Position numbers and translations under genes: made by a program. From positions 124,001 through 188,000 of the forward strand of contig NZ_JABJVV010000006.1 of NCBI RefSeq assembly GCF_013155545.1: 64,000 nt of DNA, given 5' to 3'. Positions 1 to 13,753 of the stretch are shown here, one piece after another; positions within the stretch are counted from its first letter, which is position 1, and each line of letters begins with the position of its first letter. Source of the DNA: Caenimonas soli (GTDB lineage Bacteria > Pseudomonadota > Gammaproteobacteria > Burkholderiales > Burkholderiaceae_C). A model generated the notes under the pieces. That model saw only the letters and a list, made by a program, of their open reading frames with translations, searched no databases and had not been told where the DNA came from.

Positions 1-84
1 CGAAGAATAGTCGACGCACGCCGGACTTCAAGGAAGGGCTTCAGTTCGCCGAGGATGCCTGCCAATGGAATCAACGACAAATAC
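1..84. other. Window edge, no supportable gene
   Basis: The 84 bases before the tRNA are open on the minus strand from a TTG near base 78 to the window edge and also open in one plus frame. They are too short to assign. The minus frame would be co-directional with the tRNA and ispB, so it could be the start of the next gene downstream, but no family can be recognised. Confidence 0.2.
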
Positions 85-161
85 TGGTCGGGGTGAGAGG
101 ATTCGAACCTCCGGCCTCTACGTCCCGAACGTAGCGCTCTACCAGGCTAAGCTACACCCCG
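85..161 (-). tRNA. tRNA-Pro (anticodon CGG)
   Basis: On the minus strand the gene begins CGGGGTG and ends CACCCCG-A-CCA, giving a seven-base acceptor stem and an encoded CCA end. The anticodon arm is CTACG-TTCGGGA-CGTAG, so the anticodon is CGG and reads proline CCG codons. The T-arm contains GGTTCGAATCC and the D-arm contains AGCCTGGTAGAGC. Total length is 77 nt, normal for a class I tRNA. It lies 27 bases downstream of ispB on the same strand. Confidence 0.97.
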
Positions 162-188
162 TCTGACACGCGCCGCTCACCTGAGTAA

Positions 189-1172
189 TCAGTTGCGGCG
201 CGCAAGCAGTTGAGCCGCCAATTGTAGCAAACCCTGGCTGTAGGCATTGACGGGGAGGCGGCTCGCCGCATCGACGGCGCGCTGGGCCTCCGCCGCCGCG
301 GCATCGCGAGTGACCTGTAGCGCCCCGGTTTCCTTCACGATCGCCACGATGCGATCCAGCTCGCTCACCGCGCCGGTTTCCACGGCGCTGCGGATGATGT
401 CGCGCTGCTCGGTGTTGCCCCGTTGCATGGCGGCGATCAGCGGCAAGGTGGCTTTCCCCTCGCGCAGATCGTCGCCCAGATTCTTTCCCATCTCGCCCGC
501 GTTGCCGTCGTAGTCCAGCACGTCGTCGATGACCTGGAAGGCCGTGCCCAGGGCCTGGCCGTAGCTGGCGCAGGCCTGCTCCATTTCGGTGCCGGCGCCC
601 GCCAGCACCGCACCCAGGCGCGCGCTGGCTTCGAACAGCTTCGCGGTCTTGGAGCGGATCACGCGCAGGTAGCCCGCCTCGTCCAGCGACGCGTCGTGCA
701 TGTTCATCAGCTGCAGCACTTCGCCTTCGGCGATCACGTTGGTCGCGTCGGCCAGGATTTCCATGACGCGCATCTGGCCGGCGTCCAGCATCATCTGGAA
801 CGCGCGGGAATACAGGAAGTCGCCGACCAGCACGCTGGCGGGATTGCCGAAGCTCTCGTTGGCGGTCGCCCGGCCGCGCCGCAAGGTCGATTCGTCCACC
901 ACGTCGTCGTGTAACAAAGTCGCAGTGTGTATGAATTCCACCACCGCGGCCAGGTTGAAGCGCTGGGGGCCGCGGTAGTCGAGCGCACCGCAAACCAGTA
1001 ACAAGAGGGCTGGCCGCAGGCGCTTGCCGCCGGCGGAAATGATGTAACGCGAGACCTGGCCGACCAGGGGCACGCCCGAGTCGAGCCGGCGCGCGATCAC
1101 GGCGTCGACCTCGCGCATGTCGTCGGCGACGAGAGAAAGCACGGAGGCGGTGCTGGTGGAGGAAGCAGTCAA
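189..1172 (-). CDS. ispB: Polyprenyl (octaprenyl) diphosphate synthase
   Basis: A 327-residue trans-isoprenyl diphosphate synthase that elongates farnesyl diphosphate with isopentenyl diphosphate to make the ubiquinone side chain. The first aspartate-rich motif DDVVD is at residues 89-93, followed by LRRGRAT. The second, DDVLD, is at 216-220, and GGKRLRP (48-54) binds substrate. Length and motifs fit IspB. It is divergent from rplU, the conserved arrangement in proteobacteria. Chain length (C40 versus another length) cannot be read reliably from sequence and is inferred from context. Confidence 0.93.
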   Translation of the reverse strand: MTASSTSTASVLSLVADDMREVDAVIARRLDSGVPLVGQVSRYIISAGGKRLRPALLLLVCGALDYRGPQRFNLAAVVEFIHTATLLHDDVVDESTLRRGRATANESFGNPASVLVGDFLYSRAFQMMLDAGQMRVMEILADATNVIAEGEVLQLMNMHDASLDEAGYLRVIRSKTAKLFEASARLGAVLAGAGTEMEQACASYGQALGTAFQVIDDVLDYDGNAGEMGKNLGDDLREGKATLPLIAAMQRGNTEQRDIIRSAVETGAVSELDRIVAIVKETGALQVTRDAAAAEAQRAVDAASRLPVNAYSQGLLQLAAQLLARRN

Positions 1173-1241
1173 GGCGGAAGTGGAAGAGTTGGCCGATTAT
1201 AGAAACCAGGCATTACCCGCCTGGCGCAGCCCCCGCGGGCC

Positions 1242-1270
1242 CGGGGAGTAAACACAAACTATGCTATAGT
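1242..1270 (+). promoter_or_regulatory. Putative rplU-rpmA promoter
   Basis: A good -10 hexamer TATAGT (1265-1270) lies 53 bases before the rplU start codon in the ispB-rplU intergenic space. No convincing -35 box is seen at the right distance, where the sequence is GC-rich. The call rests on the -10 match and on the position ahead of a ribosomal-protein operon. Confidence 0.3.
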
Positions 1271-1322
1271 GTTGGGCTCTGCGGAAATCCGTCCGGAGAG
1301 CTCTCAATTTCAAGAGGTCAAC

Positions 1323-1634
1323 ATGTACGCGGTCATAAAAACCGGCGGCAAGCAGTATCGCGTTGCTTCCGGCGAAAAAATTAAAGTAGAACAGATTGCT
1401 GCGGACGTAGGCCAGGAAATCGTGATCGATCAGGTTTTGGCAGTCGGAAACGGCAGCGAGATCAAGATCGGCACTCCCCTGGTGTCCGGCGCAACTGTGG
1501 TTGCCACTGTGGTGGCTCACGGCAAGCACGACAAGGTTCGCATCTTCAAGATGCGCCGTCGCAAGCACTATCAAAAGCGCCAGGGCCATCGCCAGCAGTT
1601 CACCGAACTGCAAATCGGCGCGATTGCAGGCTAA
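1323..1634 (+). CDS. rplU: 50S ribosomal protein L21
   Basis: A 103-residue L21 protein beginning [14 protein letters not shown], the family's typical N-terminus, and ending in a basic segment ([15 protein letters not shown]) that contacts 23S rRNA. The ATG at 1323 was chosen because the longer in-frame start at 1269 adds 18 residues without homology. It is followed after 15 bases by rpmA, the usual rplU-rpmA operon. Confidence 0.98.
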   Translation: MYAVIKTGGKQYRVASGEKIKVEQIAADVGQEIVIDQVLAVGNGSEIKIGTPLVSGATVVATVVAHGKHDKVRIFKMRRRKHYQKRQGHRQQFTELQIGAIAG

Positions 1635-1649
1635 GCAGGAGCAGTTGAA

Positions 1650-4165
<2,516 letters not shown>

Positions 4166-4169
<4 letters not shown>

Positions 4170-4672
4170 CGGCGGGTTTCGTTGCTGAACCGGCTGTCGA
4201 TGGAAGATCGCAGGTCCTGCACTATCCTCGCAGCGGAACCGTTGGCTCCATGCCCCATGCAGGCCCCGGTACGGGCAATGAGCAGGCTGTGGCGCGACAT
4301 CGGCTCGTGCAGCGAGCGCCAGGCGGCGTCCTTGGTGGGCGTCCATCCGCTGTCGGGGTTGTGGCGGGCGTACACCTTGTATTCGCCGCTGCTGCAGCGA
4401 ATGCCTTCGTAGATCGCATTCACGGTGCCGGTGGTGCTGGATGCCACCACCACATATCGCACGATCCCATCGCTGCCCACGGCGACGGAGCCCGGTGCTA
4501 CGCCAAAGCGCAGGGTCGAGCCCGGGACCTCCAGCGGGATCAGGCCATCGAGTTTGAGCGCCGGCGGCGGCGGAGCTTCGGCTTCCCTCCAATCGGGGTT
4601 CTCTGCCCCGAGTTGGGCATGGGCGGCGCAAGCCACGAAGGCCAGTGCAGCAGCGATGGATTCAAGGCGCAT
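4166..4672 (-). CDS. CNP1-like family protein, exported
   Basis: A 168-residue protein with a signal peptide ([20 protein letters not shown]) and a mature domain resembling the CNP1-like family (named after cryptic neisserial protein 1). That family is largely restricted to beta-proteobacteria and has no established function. Conserved-looking segments include [20 protein letters not shown] and EYKVYAR. Two cysteines (in GIRC and TGAC) could form a disulfide in the periplasm. The start overlaps the end of rppH by 11 bases, so the two are likely co-transcribed. Confidence 0.75.
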
Positions 4673-5303
4673 GTTTGTCTTCTTGCGGCGGTTTCAGGCC
4701 GGACTGTGGGTCGGGCTCGAAGGTAGCGCCCGGCGGCAACTCGAACCCGGCGCCCGGCGCCGGATCCGTGCCATCGTTGTCGTGGTCGCGCCCGCGCATG
4801 CCGCTGCGCAGGTAGCGGTTGCGATGGTCGTGGCGCGGAAGAAAGCGAGCCAGTTCGGTCAACGCCATTTCGTAGACGCCACGCTTGAACTCCACCACCA
4901 CGTCCAGCGGCACCCAGTAATCATTCCAGCGCCAAGCATCGAACTCAGGGTGGTTGGTCGCGCGCAGGTTCAGGTTCCAGTCCTGGCCCATGAGCTGCAG
5001 CAGGTACCAGATCTGTTTCTGGCCCTTGTAGTGGCCGCGCGCATCCCGGCGGATGTACCGGTCAGGCACCTCATAGCGCAACCAGTCCCGGGTACGGGCG
5101 ATGATGCGCACATGCTCGGGCTGCAAGCCCACTTCTTCATGCAGTTCGCGGTACATCGCCTGCTCCGGAGTTTCGCCCCGGTCGATGCCCCCCTGCGGAA
5201 ACTGCCAGCTGTGGGTGCGTATGCGCTTGCCCCAGAACACCTGGTTCTTCTGGTTGAGCAGGATGATGCCGACGTTGGGCCGAAAGCCGTCCCGGTCAAG
5301 CAT
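4662..5303 (-). CDS. rppH: RNA pyrophosphohydrolase
   Basis: A 213-residue Nudix hydrolase that removes pyrophosphate from 5'-triphosphorylated mRNA and so triggers RNase E-dependent decay. The Nudix box is [23 protein letters not shown], in consensus form GX5EX7REUXEEXGU. The start [12 protein letters not shown] matches the family N-terminus, so the ATG at 5303 is preferred over 5342. A proline-rich, variable C-terminal tail after about residue 165 is typical of beta-proteobacterial RppH. It is divergent from proS. Confidence 0.96.
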   Translation of the reverse strand: MLDRDGFRPNVGIILLNQKNQVFWGKRIRTHSWQFPQGGIDRGETPEQAMYRELHEEVGLQPEHVRIIARTRDWLRYEVPDRYIRRDARGHYKGQKQIWYLLQLMGQDWNLNLRATNHPEFDAWRWNDYWVPLDVVVEFKRGVYEMALTELARFLPRHDHRNRYLRSGMRGRDHDNDGTDPAPGAGFELPPGATFEPDPQSGLKPPQEDKHAP

Positions 5304-5392
5304 AATCAAACCCCAAATTTTTAAACTGAGTTCATTATGCACGGCGACACGCGCGCAGGCAAAGGCTCAGTGGCTACCGCCACACGCACCCG

Positions 5393-7134
<1,742 letters not shown>

Positions 7135-7138
<4 letters not shown>

Positions 7139-7818
7139 TCAGCCGCCGCGATTGCCTCAAGACTCTGCCTGCGGGACTGGGCCTCGCGTTGGCCTGGGGG
7201 CCGGCGCAAGCGGGCGGGCAGATCGAAGAGCCGCTGGCCGATTCCGTGCGCAACGTGTTGAGCTCGGCGATCGCCAACTCGGCGCCTCCGGTTCCTGAAT
7301 TCACCGACGTGCAGGGCAGGCTGGCTTACCTGCGCTGGCTTGGCGCGATGAGCCGCCGGCTCGCGAAAAGAAAGACCGAATGGCTGGAGCGCAAGGAGTT
7401 CCTGCAGACGGTCTGGTACGAGAGCAGGCGTGCCGGCTTGGATACCGGCCTGGTGCTCGGGCTGATCCAGGTCGAAAGCAATTTCCGCAAGTTCGCCGTG
7501 AGTTCGGTCGGCGCGCGCGGCTACATGCAGGTCATGCCGTTCTGGACGCGCGTGATCGGTGACGGCGATGCCGGCAAGCTGTTTCACATGCAGACCAACT
7601 TGCGCTTCGGCTGCGTGATCCTGCGCCACTACATAGATCGCGAGCGCGGCGACCTGTTCATGGCGCTGGGCCGCTATAACGGCAGCCGTGGCAAGCCGCC
7701 GTACCCGAACGCGGTGTTCGCCGCGAGCAAGAACTGGGACTTCAACGACCCGCCTCCCGTCGAAAGCAGCCCTGACCCGGGCAAGCCGCCGGACAAGGCC
7801 CCCAGCGGCCCCGGCTGA
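7135..7818 (+). CDS. Lytic transglycosylase, SLT domain
   Basis: A 227-residue exported peptidoglycan-cleaving enzyme. The N-terminus [19 protein letters not shown] carries a twin-arginine-like motif and a hydrophobic core ending near AQA (residue 26). The SLT domain has its catalytic glutamate in GLIQVESNF (E114), followed by [13 protein letters not shown]. The tail is proline-rich. The GTG start overlaps the proS stop (GTGA). It is the short single-domain type often found behind proS in Burkholderiales. Confidence 0.88.
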
Positions 7819-7823
7819 CCTGC

Positions 7824-8822
7824 CTATTGCAGGAAGCCCAGCTTGCCCTTGGCGGAAGCGGCCTTGGGCAGGTCGTCCACGGAAATTTCGCCGCGCGCAT
7901 TGAGCCGGGCATTGCCAAAGCCCGTCATCAGCGCGCGCCGCATGTCGCGCGGCGCAAGTTCGGCCAATTGGTCCAGCACGTCGTCCAGGGGTTCGGCCTC
8001 GAAACGCTCGCCCCATCCGTGTTCCGCGCGAATCGAAACGTACAGGTTGCGGGCGATGCGACGCGCCGCCTCGGGCGAGGGCGGTTCGATCTCGAACACG
8101 TTCATGCGGTTGAGGATGGGCTCCGGAATGCAGCGCTCGTCGTTGGCCGTCATGATCCAGATCACCTGGCTGGCGTCGATCGCGACTTCCGCGAATTCGT
8201 CCATGAAGGCGCCGGCGGTGTCGTGTTCCAGCAGGCTGTACATCGCACCCAGCGGGTCGTACTGCGCGTCGGCACTCGCCTTGTCGATCTCGTCCACCAC
8301 GATGACCGGATTGGCGTACTGGCCGTCCACCAGCGCTTCGAACACCTTGCCGGGCTTGGCGCCTTTCCACTGCGACGACGCGCCGGAAAGCAGCCAGCCC
8401 GCCGTCATGGAGCTCATGGGAACCAGGCTCATGCCGGTGCCCAGCAGGTCGGCCAGCTTGCGCGCGAAATGGGTCTTGCCTATGCCTGGCGGGCCTAGCA
8501 GCAGCATGGGGGTGACGTCCAGGCCATCGCGGCAGTCCTGCGACAGGGCGACATGGCGCTTGACGTCGTCCAGCGCCGCCGTGAAGTTGGGCAACTGGTC
8601 GTACAGCGACGCCATGTCGGGGATGCCACTGGGCTTGACCTGGAAGCGTTCGGGGCCGCGCTCCAGCATCCGCTCGTAAGTGGTGCGCAGGTTCTCGTGG
8701 TCCCTGCCGGGGAGCTTGGCCAGCTTGCGCTCCACGTCGTGTGTGCGGAACACGCTGCGCAGATTGGCAATCGGCAGCTTGAACGAAGAAGACTGATGAG
8801 GAACGAGACTGCGTGTTTCCAT
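7824..8822 (-). CDS. Lon-like AAA+ ATPase without protease domain
   Basis: A 332-residue AAA+ ATPase with Walker A GPPGIGKT at residues 110-117, Walker B VIVVDEID at 173-180, sensor 1 in WIMTANDE and an arginine-rich sensor 2 region (PRDMRRAL). The core most resembles the AAA module of Lon, but the LON substrate-binding domain and the Ser-Lys protease domain are absent; the first ~100 residues are helical and charged. It stands alone with a good RBS (AGGAG) and a possible sigma-54 promoter. A chaperone or unfoldase role is an inference. Confidence 0.75.
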   Translation of the reverse strand: METRSLVPHQSSSFKLPIANLRSVFRTHDVERKLAKLPGRDHENLRTTYERMLERGPERFQVKPSGIPDMASLYDQLPNFTAALDDVKRHVALSQDCRDGLDVTPMLLLGPPGIGKTHFARKLADLLGTGMSLVPMSSMTAGWLLSGASSQWKGAKPGKVFEALVDGQYANPVIVVDEIDKASADAQYDPLGAMYSLLEHDTAGAFMDEFAEVAIDASQVIWIMTANDERCIPEPILNRMNVFEIEPPSPEAARRIARNLYVSIRAEHGWGERFEAEPLDDVLDQLAELAPRDMRRALMTGFGNARLNARGEISVDDLPKAASAKGKLGFLQ

Positions 8823-8858
8823 CGAGCACTCCTAATGCAGGGCTTGCATGCTCATTCC

Positions 8859-8874
8859 AGCATAAGCCGTGCCA
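8859..8874 (-). promoter_or_regulatory. Candidate sigma-54 (-24/-12) promoter
   Basis: The minus strand reads TGGCACGGCTTATGCT, matching the RpoN consensus TGGCACG-N4-TTGCW with one mismatch and the exact GG-N10-GC spacing. Transcription would start about 12 bases downstream, giving a leader of roughly 25 nt that contains the AGGAG ribosome-binding site of the AAA ATPase gene. No enhancer site has been identified. Confidence 0.45.
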
Positions 8875-8939
8875 GAGTTCAATGGAGTGTGCTTACGACC
8901 GCAAGCGAATGTCAGCAATTGCCGACAGTTCAGCCGCCG

Positions 8940-9266
8940 TCAGCTTGGGGTGCTGCCCAGCACCTGCTGCAATTCGCCGCTCTGGTACATCTCCATCATG
9001 ATGTCCGAGCCGCCGACGAATTCACCCTTGACGTAAAGCTGGGGGATGGTCGGCCAGTTGCTGTATTCCTTGATGCCCTGGCGGATCTCGTCGTCTTCCA
9101 GCACGTTCACGGTGGTCACTGCCTTGGGATCGACACCGCAGGCTTTGAGGATCTGGATGGCGCGTCCCGAGAAGCCGCACATGGGAAAGCTGGCATTGCC
9201 TTTCATGAACAGCAGCACGTCGCTGCCCTTGACCAGCTGGTCGATGCGTTGTTGAGCGTTACTCAT
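8940..9266 (-). CDS. grxD: Monothiol glutaredoxin, Grx4 type
   Basis: A 108-residue monothiol glutaredoxin with the CGFS active site (C30-S33), which binds and transfers [2Fe-2S] clusters with BolA-type partners. Other family motifs are [16 protein letters not shown] and [12 protein letters not shown]. The ATG at 9266 gives the standard N-terminus [12 protein letters not shown]; the longer frame to 9314 has no homology. It lies downstream of prmC on the same strand. Confidence 0.96.
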   Translation of the reverse strand: MSNAQQRIDQLVKGSDVLLFMKGNASFPMCGFSGRAIQILKACGVDPKAVTTVNVLEDDEIRQGIKEYSNWPTIPQLYVKGEFVGGSDIMMEMYQSGELQQVLGSTPS

Positions 9267-9314
9267 GGGGAAATCTCCATACGGGGCCGGTTGCCTGTCA
9301 AACATTGGGCTCAA

Positions 9315-10151
9315 TTATCCCAGTTCAAGCCATTTGCCGCCGGAGCAGCGTTCTATGCCCGCCAAGTCGCGTCGGCTGGCTACACCCTGGAAGCCGGCAG
9401 CGGCCAGCAGCTCGCGCACGGCCGGGGCCTGGTCGTGGCCGTGCTCCAGGAGCAGCCAGCCGCCGGAGCGCAGGTAGGCGGGAGCCTGGGTAACGATGGT
9501 GTGGATATCCGCCAGGCCGTCGGGGCCAGCAGCCAGCGCGCTCAAGGGTTCATGGGCCAGTGCGGCCAGGTGCGGGTCATTGGCCGCCACATAGGGCGGG
9601 TTGCTGACGATGAGGTCGTAGCGGCCCTCGACGCCTGCCAGCCACGAAGCCCGGCGAAATTCGACCCCCAGCGACAGCCGACGCGCGTTTTCGCGGGCAA
9701 CCTCCAGGGCCTCGGGGCTTGCATCGGTGGCGTGCACCGTGGCGCGTGGCAGCGCCTTCTTGATCGCGAGGGCGATGGCGCCGCTGCCGGTCCCGAGGTC
9801 GATCACCCGGGGAGCAAGGCTGTCATTGCGGACCGCGGAAAGTTCCAGCGCCCACTCCACCAGCGTTTCCGTGTCCGGACGGGGCACGAGGACGCGCCGG
9901 TCGACGAGCAGGTCCAGGCCGAAAAACTCCTTGCAGCCCACGATATAGGCCAGCGGTTCGCCGCTGGCGCGCCGCTGGCACAGCTGCAGGAACTGCGCTT
10001 GCTGGAGCTCGGGCAATTCGTCCGTGTCATGCGCCAGCAGCCAGGCTCTATCCGCTTGCGCGCGGCCAAACGCCTGCAGCAGAAGCAATTGCGCGTCGAT
10101 GCGCTCCAGCCCCAGGGCCGTTGCCGCCGCCAGTGCCTGGGTCACCGTCAC
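9315..10151 (-). CDS. prmC: Release factor glutamine methyltransferase
   Basis: A 278-residue SAM-dependent methyltransferase that N5-methylates the glutamine of the GGQ motif in release factors. It has the SAM-binding motif [10 protein letters not shown] and the catalytic NPPY motif (VSNPPYVA). No ATG is available. GTG at 10151 overlaps the prfA stop (GTGA) and GTG at 10145 is the alternative; I chose the first because of the coupling. Its adjacency to prfA, its substrate, is the conserved arrangement. Confidence 0.95.
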   Translation of the reverse strand: MTVTQALAAATALGLERIDAQLLLLQAFGRAQADRAWLLAHDTDELPELQQAQFLQLCQRRASGEPLAYIVGCKEFFGLDLLVDRRVLVPRPDTETLVEWALELSAVRNDSLAPRVIDLGTGSGAIALAIKKALPRATVHATDASPEALEVARENARRLSLGVEFRRASWLAGVEGRYDLIVSNPPYVAANDPHLAALAHEPLSALAAGPDGLADIHTIVTQAPAYLRSGGWLLLEHGHDQAPAVRELLAAAGFQGVASRRDLAGIERCSGGKWLELG

Positions 10152-11242
10152 CGGCCCGCTCCCTGGCTGAACTCGAGTTCTTCCAGCTGCTCGGCCTTGC
10201 GGGCCAGCAGCAGCGCCTCGATGACCTCGTCCAAGTCGCCTTCCATGGCAAATTGCAGCTTGTACAGGGTGAGGTTGATGCGGTGGTCGGTGAGCCGCCC
10301 TTGCGGGAAGTTGTAGGTGCGGATGCGGTCGCTGCGATCGCCGCTGCCGATCAGGCCCTTGCGGGTGGCGGCCTCTTTCGCCGCTCGCTCGCTGCGTTCC
10401 TTTTCCTTGATGCGCGCCGCCAGCACCTGCATGGCCTTGGCCTTGTTGCGGTGCTGGGAACGGTCGTCCTGGCATTCGGCCACGATGCCCGTCGGAATGT
10501 GGGTGATGCGGACGGCCGAGTCCGTCTTGTTCACGTGCTGGCCGCCCGCCCCGCTGGCGCGGTAGGTGTCGATGCGCAGGTCGGCGGGATTGATCTGCAC
10601 CGCCTGCGCCTCGTCGGGCTCGGGCAGGGCGGCGACCGTGCAGGCGCTGGTATGGATGCGCCCCTGCGTTTCGGTTGCCGGCACGCGTTGCACCCGGTGG
10701 CCGCCCGACTCGAACTTGAGCTTGCCATAGACGCCGTCGCCCACGGCGCGGATCACCACTTCCTTGTAGCCCCCCACTTCGCCCGGACTCTCGCTGACGA
10801 TCTCGGTTCGCCAGCCCTGGCGCTCGGCGTAGCGCACATACATGCGCAGCAGGTCGCCGGCGAACAGGGCCGACTCGTCCCCGCCGGTGCCGGCGCGGAT
10901 TTCGAGAAAGGCGTTGCGCACGTCGTCGGGATCCTTGGGCAGCAGCATCCGCTGCAACTCGTCTTCCAGCGCGGGCATTTCGGCCTCGATCGCGGCGATC
11001 TCGTCGCGCGCCATGTCTGCCATCTCGGGGTCTTCCAGCATCTCGCGGGCCTGGGCCAGGCCGCTCTCGAGCTGCCTGAACCTTTCGAAAAGGCCGGCTA
11101 CTTCGCTCACCTCCGCGTGCTCGCGGGTGAGGGCGCGGTAGCGCTCCATGTCCTGCGCCACGTCGGGTTGCTGCAGAAAGAAGTCGAGTTCCTGCAGGCG
11201 GACCGGGTAGCGTTCTAGTTGCTGTCGGAGAAAGGGTTTCAT
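10148..11242 (-). CDS. prfA: Peptide chain release factor 1
   Basis: A 364-residue RF1 that terminates translation at UAA and UAG. The stop-codon-reading tripeptide PAT is at residues 188-190, which separates it from RF2 (SPF). The peptidyl-tRNA hydrolysis motif GGQ is at 233-235 in [16 protein letters not shown]. It is translationally coupled to prmC, which modifies Q235. Confidence 0.97.
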   Translation of the reverse strand: MKPFLRQQLERYPVRLQELDFFLQQPDVAQDMERYRALTREHAEVSEVAGLFERFRQLESGLAQAREMLEDPEMADMARDEIAAIEAEMPALEDELQRMLLPKDPDDVRNAFLEIRAGTGGDESALFAGDLLRMYVRYAERQGWRTEIVSESPGEVGGYKEVVIRAVGDGVYGKLKFESGGHRVQRVPATETQGRIHTSACTVAALPEPDEAQAVQINPADLRIDTYRASGAGGQHVNKTDSAVRITHIPTGIVAECQDDRSQHRNKAKAMQVLAARIKEKERSERAAKEAATRKGLIGSGDRSDRIRTYNFPQGRLTDHRINLTLYKLQFAMEGDLDEVIEALLLARKAEQLEELEFSQGAGR

Positions 11243-11371
11243 GGAAGTTCGCTGGAAAATAACGCTGCGGGTCTGCGCCCCTTCGCGTCATTTTTCAGCG
11301 GTTAATCAGCCAAAAAGCTTGGGGCGGCCCGGCGCTTTTTGGAAGAAGCGGGGCAAGAGCGGCGGGCGCCG

Positions 11372-12631
11372 CTAACGCTCTTTGCGCAGGAAGAAATGCT
11401 GGATGGCGGAGCTGGCGCGCTCGCGCGCGGACGCGTCGCCGCCATGCAGCTCGGCCATGGCGCCGTGCAGCATCTTCTGGGTGAGCCCCTTGGACAGGGC
11501 CTCCAGCACCGCATCGATGTTCTCGCCCTTGGCGAGCATCTTGCGGGCCCGCGCCAGTTCCAGCGTGCGCCATTCGTCGGCCTGCGCATTGAGCTGCTGG
11601 ATCAGGGGCACGCTGCCGCGCTGGTCGATCCAGTGCAGGAAGCTCTGCACGCCGGCGTCGATGATGGCCTCGGCTTGCGCCACGGCCGCCTGGCGGTTGG
11701 CATGGCCGGTCTGGACGACGCTGGCGAGGTCGTCCACGGTATAGAGGTACACGTCCTCGAGCGCCTTCACCTCGGGTTCGATGTCGCGCGGCACGGCCAG
11801 ATCGACCATGAACATGGGACGGTGCTTGCGGGCCTTGAGTGCGCGCTCCACCGCGCCCAGCCCGATGATGGGCAGGGTGCTGGCGGTGCAGCTGATCACC
11901 GCGTCGAATTCGTGCAGGCGGGCCGGCAGGTCGGCGAGTTTCATCACCTCGCCGCCGAAACGCGTGGCCAGCCGTTCTCCGCGCTCCAGCGTGCGGTTGG
12001 CGATGGCGATGCCCTTGGGGTTGCGCGCGGCGAAGTGGGTCGCCGCGAGCTCGATCATGTCACCCGCGCCGACGAACAGAATACGGGTCTTGCCCAGGTC
12101 TTCGAACAATTGGCTGGCGAGGCGAACCGCGGCCGCGGCCATGCTGATGGAATGGGCGCCGATCTCGGTGGAGCTGCGCACTTCTTTGGCAACGGCGAAA
12201 GATCTCTGGAATAGCTGGTTGAGCGTGGTGCCCAGCGCACCGGCCTGGTTGGCGACGCGGACCGCATCCTTCATCTGGCCCAGGATCTGGGGCTCGCCCA
12301 GCACCATCGAGTCCAGCCCGCTGGCGACGCGGAAGGCATGGCGAGCAGCCAGGCCGTCGTGCAGGGTGTAGGCATGCGATCGCAACAGCGTGGGCGACAC
12401 GCCGCCCGATCGCGCGAGCCACTCCAGCGTGCGTTCCGCGTCGCTGTGCTCGCCCGCGCAATAGATTTCCGTGCGGTTGCAGGTGGATAGGATCGTGGCC
12501 TCGTGGCGGCGTGACAATGACTCGCGCAAGGACCGCAGGGTAGGCTCGACCTGGTCGATGGCATAGGCGAAACGGCCGCGCAAATCCAGCGGCGCGGTCG
12601 TGTGATTGATGCCCAAAGCCCAGACTGCCAT
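11372..12631 (-). CDS. hemA: Glutamyl-tRNA reductase
   Basis: A 419-residue enzyme that reduces glutamyl-tRNA to glutamate-1-semialdehyde, the first committed step of C5-pathway tetrapyrrole synthesis. The nucleophilic cysteine is C51 in [10 protein letters not shown]. The central domain carries the NADPH-binding segment [17 protein letters not shown], and the C-terminal part is the dimerisation helix. The start [14 protein letters not shown] is the family N-terminus. A 129-base gap with no recognisable gene separates it from prfA downstream. Confidence 0.96.
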   Translation of the reverse strand: MAVWALGINHTTAPLDLRGRFAYAIDQVEPTLRSLRESLSRRHEATILSTCNRTEIYCAGEHSDAERTLEWLARSGGVSPTLLRSHAYTLHDGLAARHAFRVASGLDSMVLGEPQILGQMKDAVRVANQAGALGTTLNQLFQRSFAVAKEVRSSTEIGAHSISMAAAAVRLASQLFEDLGKTRILFVGAGDMIELAATHFAARNPKGIAIANRTLERGERLATRFGGEVMKLADLPARLHEFDAVISCTASTLPIIGLGAVERALKARKHRPMFMVDLAVPRDIEPEVKALEDVYLYTVDDLASVVQTGHANRQAAVAQAEAIIDAGVQSFLHWIDQRGSVPLIQQLNAQADEWRTLELARARKMLAKGENIDAVLEALSKGLTQKMLHGAMAELHGGDASARERASSAIQHFFLRKER

Positions 12632-12637
12632 GCCGGG

Positions 12638-12643
12638 ATTATA
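12638..12643 (-). promoter_or_regulatory. hemA: hemA -10 box, possibly leaderless
   Basis: The minus strand reads TATAAT-CCCGGC-ATG, so a perfect -10 hexamer ends only six bases before the hemA start codon. No Shine-Dalgarno sequence fits in the gap. This is the geometry of a leaderless transcript. The -35 region is not convincing. Confidence 0.4.
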
Positions 12644-12689
12644 AAATTTACGCAATATCAAGCACTTGCGCTTGCTCAAATACCCCAAG

Positions 12690-12968
12690 ATGGGCCCGCT
12701 GGACACAATCATTCACCTGCTGAGCTTCGCTGCCCCCGCCTTGGCGGTGGCCGTTCTGGTCGCGCTCGCCGCCCGCATCATCCTGCCCCACCGGCCCGAG
12801 GGCCTTGCTTGGTGGTCGCATATCGCTATCAATTTCGTAGCGGGCGTGGCGGTGCTGGTGGCTGGCCTGTGGTATTTCGGCGTGGACGGCAAGATGGCGA
12901 CCTATGCCGCGCTGGTGGTCGCCATTGCGGGCTGCCAATGGTTGAGCGGCCGTGCCTGGAAAGCATAA
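12690..12968 (+). CDS. Small integral membrane protein, unknown function
   Basis: A 92-residue protein with three predicted hydrophobic helices (about residues 8-30, 40-60 and 66-84), beginning [20 protein letters not shown]. No catalytic motif is visible. It is divergent from hemA and ends eight bases before yaaA, so it probably shares that transcript. The ATG at 12690 is preferred over the TTG at 12666, which adds eight residues. Confidence 0.7.
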   Translation: MGPLDTIIHLLSFAAPALAVAVLVALAARIILPHRPEGLAWWSHIAINFVAGVAVLVAGLWYFGVDGKMATYAALVVAIAGCQWLSGRAWKA

Positions 12969-12976
12969 TCGCCGGC

Positions 12977-13753
12977 ATGTTGTTCCTGCTTTCCCCCGCC
13001 AAGTCGCTTGATTACGACACTTCCGCGGGCGATTTGCCGCACACCCAGCCGTTATTTGCCAAGCAATCGGCCCAGCTGATCGGTGTATTGAAGAAAAAGT
13101 CGCCGGCGCAGGTGGCCCAGCTGATGGACCTGAGCGACGCGCTGGCCGGGCTCAATGCCGCGCGCTACCAAGCCTGGTCGCCGCGTTTCACCGCCAAGAA
13201 CTCCAAGCAGGCCGTGCTGGCCTTCAACGGCGACGTGTATGACGGGCTGGCTGCCAAAACGCTCAAGCCGGCGGACCTGGACTGGGCGCAGGAGCACATC
13301 TGCATCCTGAGCGGCCTGTACGGTGTGCTCCGGCCGCTGGACCGGATGCAGCCTTACCGGCTGGAAATGGGCACGCAGCTGGCGGTCGGCGCAACCAAAA
13401 ATCTCTACCAATACTGGGGTACGCAAATCGCGGACTACCTGAATCAGCGGCTGGTCGCCCAGAAGACGCCGGTGGTGGTGAACCTGGCATCGCAGGAATA
13501 CTCGAAGGCGGTGGACCGGAGCGTTCTCAAGGCCCGGGTGATCGACTGCGTATTCGAGGAGTGGAAGGGCGGGGTCTACAAGATCATCAGCTTTCCGGCC
13601 AAGAAGGCGAGAGGTTTGATGGCGCGTTACGCGACCACCCACCGCATCGACACTCCCCGTAAACTGGAAGCCTTCAGCGTCGATGGCTATGCATTCGACG
13701 CGGGCGCGTCGCTTCCCGACCGGATGGTGTTCAGGCGTAGGATCGAAAAATGA
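12977..13753 (+). CDS. yaaA: Peroxide stress protein YaaA
   Basis: A 258-residue member of the YaaA/UPF0246 family, which in E. coli limits free iron and DNA damage during peroxide stress. It begins MLFLLSPAKSLDYDT, the diagnostic N-terminus, and contains LSGLYGVLRPLDRMQPYRLEMG and VVNLASQEYSKAV. The stop overlaps the following dioxygenase gene by four bases. Confidence 0.93.
   Translation: MLFLLSPAKSLDYDTSAGDLPHTQPLFAKQSAQLIGVLKKKSPAQVAQLMDLSDALAGLNAARYQAWSPRFTAKNSKQAVLAFNGDVYDGLAAKTLKPADLDWAQEHICILSGLYGVLRPLDRMQPYRLEMGTQLAVGATKNLYQYWGTQIADYLNQRLVAQKTPVVVNLASQEYSKAVDRSVLKARVIDCVFEEWKGGVYKIISFPAKKARGLMARYATTHRIDTPRKLEAFSVDGYAFDAGASLPDRMVFRRRIEK

Noticed and set aside
1..84. Partial gene at the window's left edge
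   Set aside because: Open frames exist on both strands, but 84 bases give no family evidence.
9315..11291. Single 658-residue gene spanning prmC and prfA
   Set aside because: The upstream part is an out-of-frame shadow of prfA; prmC begins at the GTG overlapping the prfA stop.
11243..11371. Small gene between prfA and hemA (frames at 11295-11589)
   Set aside because: The frames run mostly antisense or out of frame within hemA and have no RBS or recognisable product.
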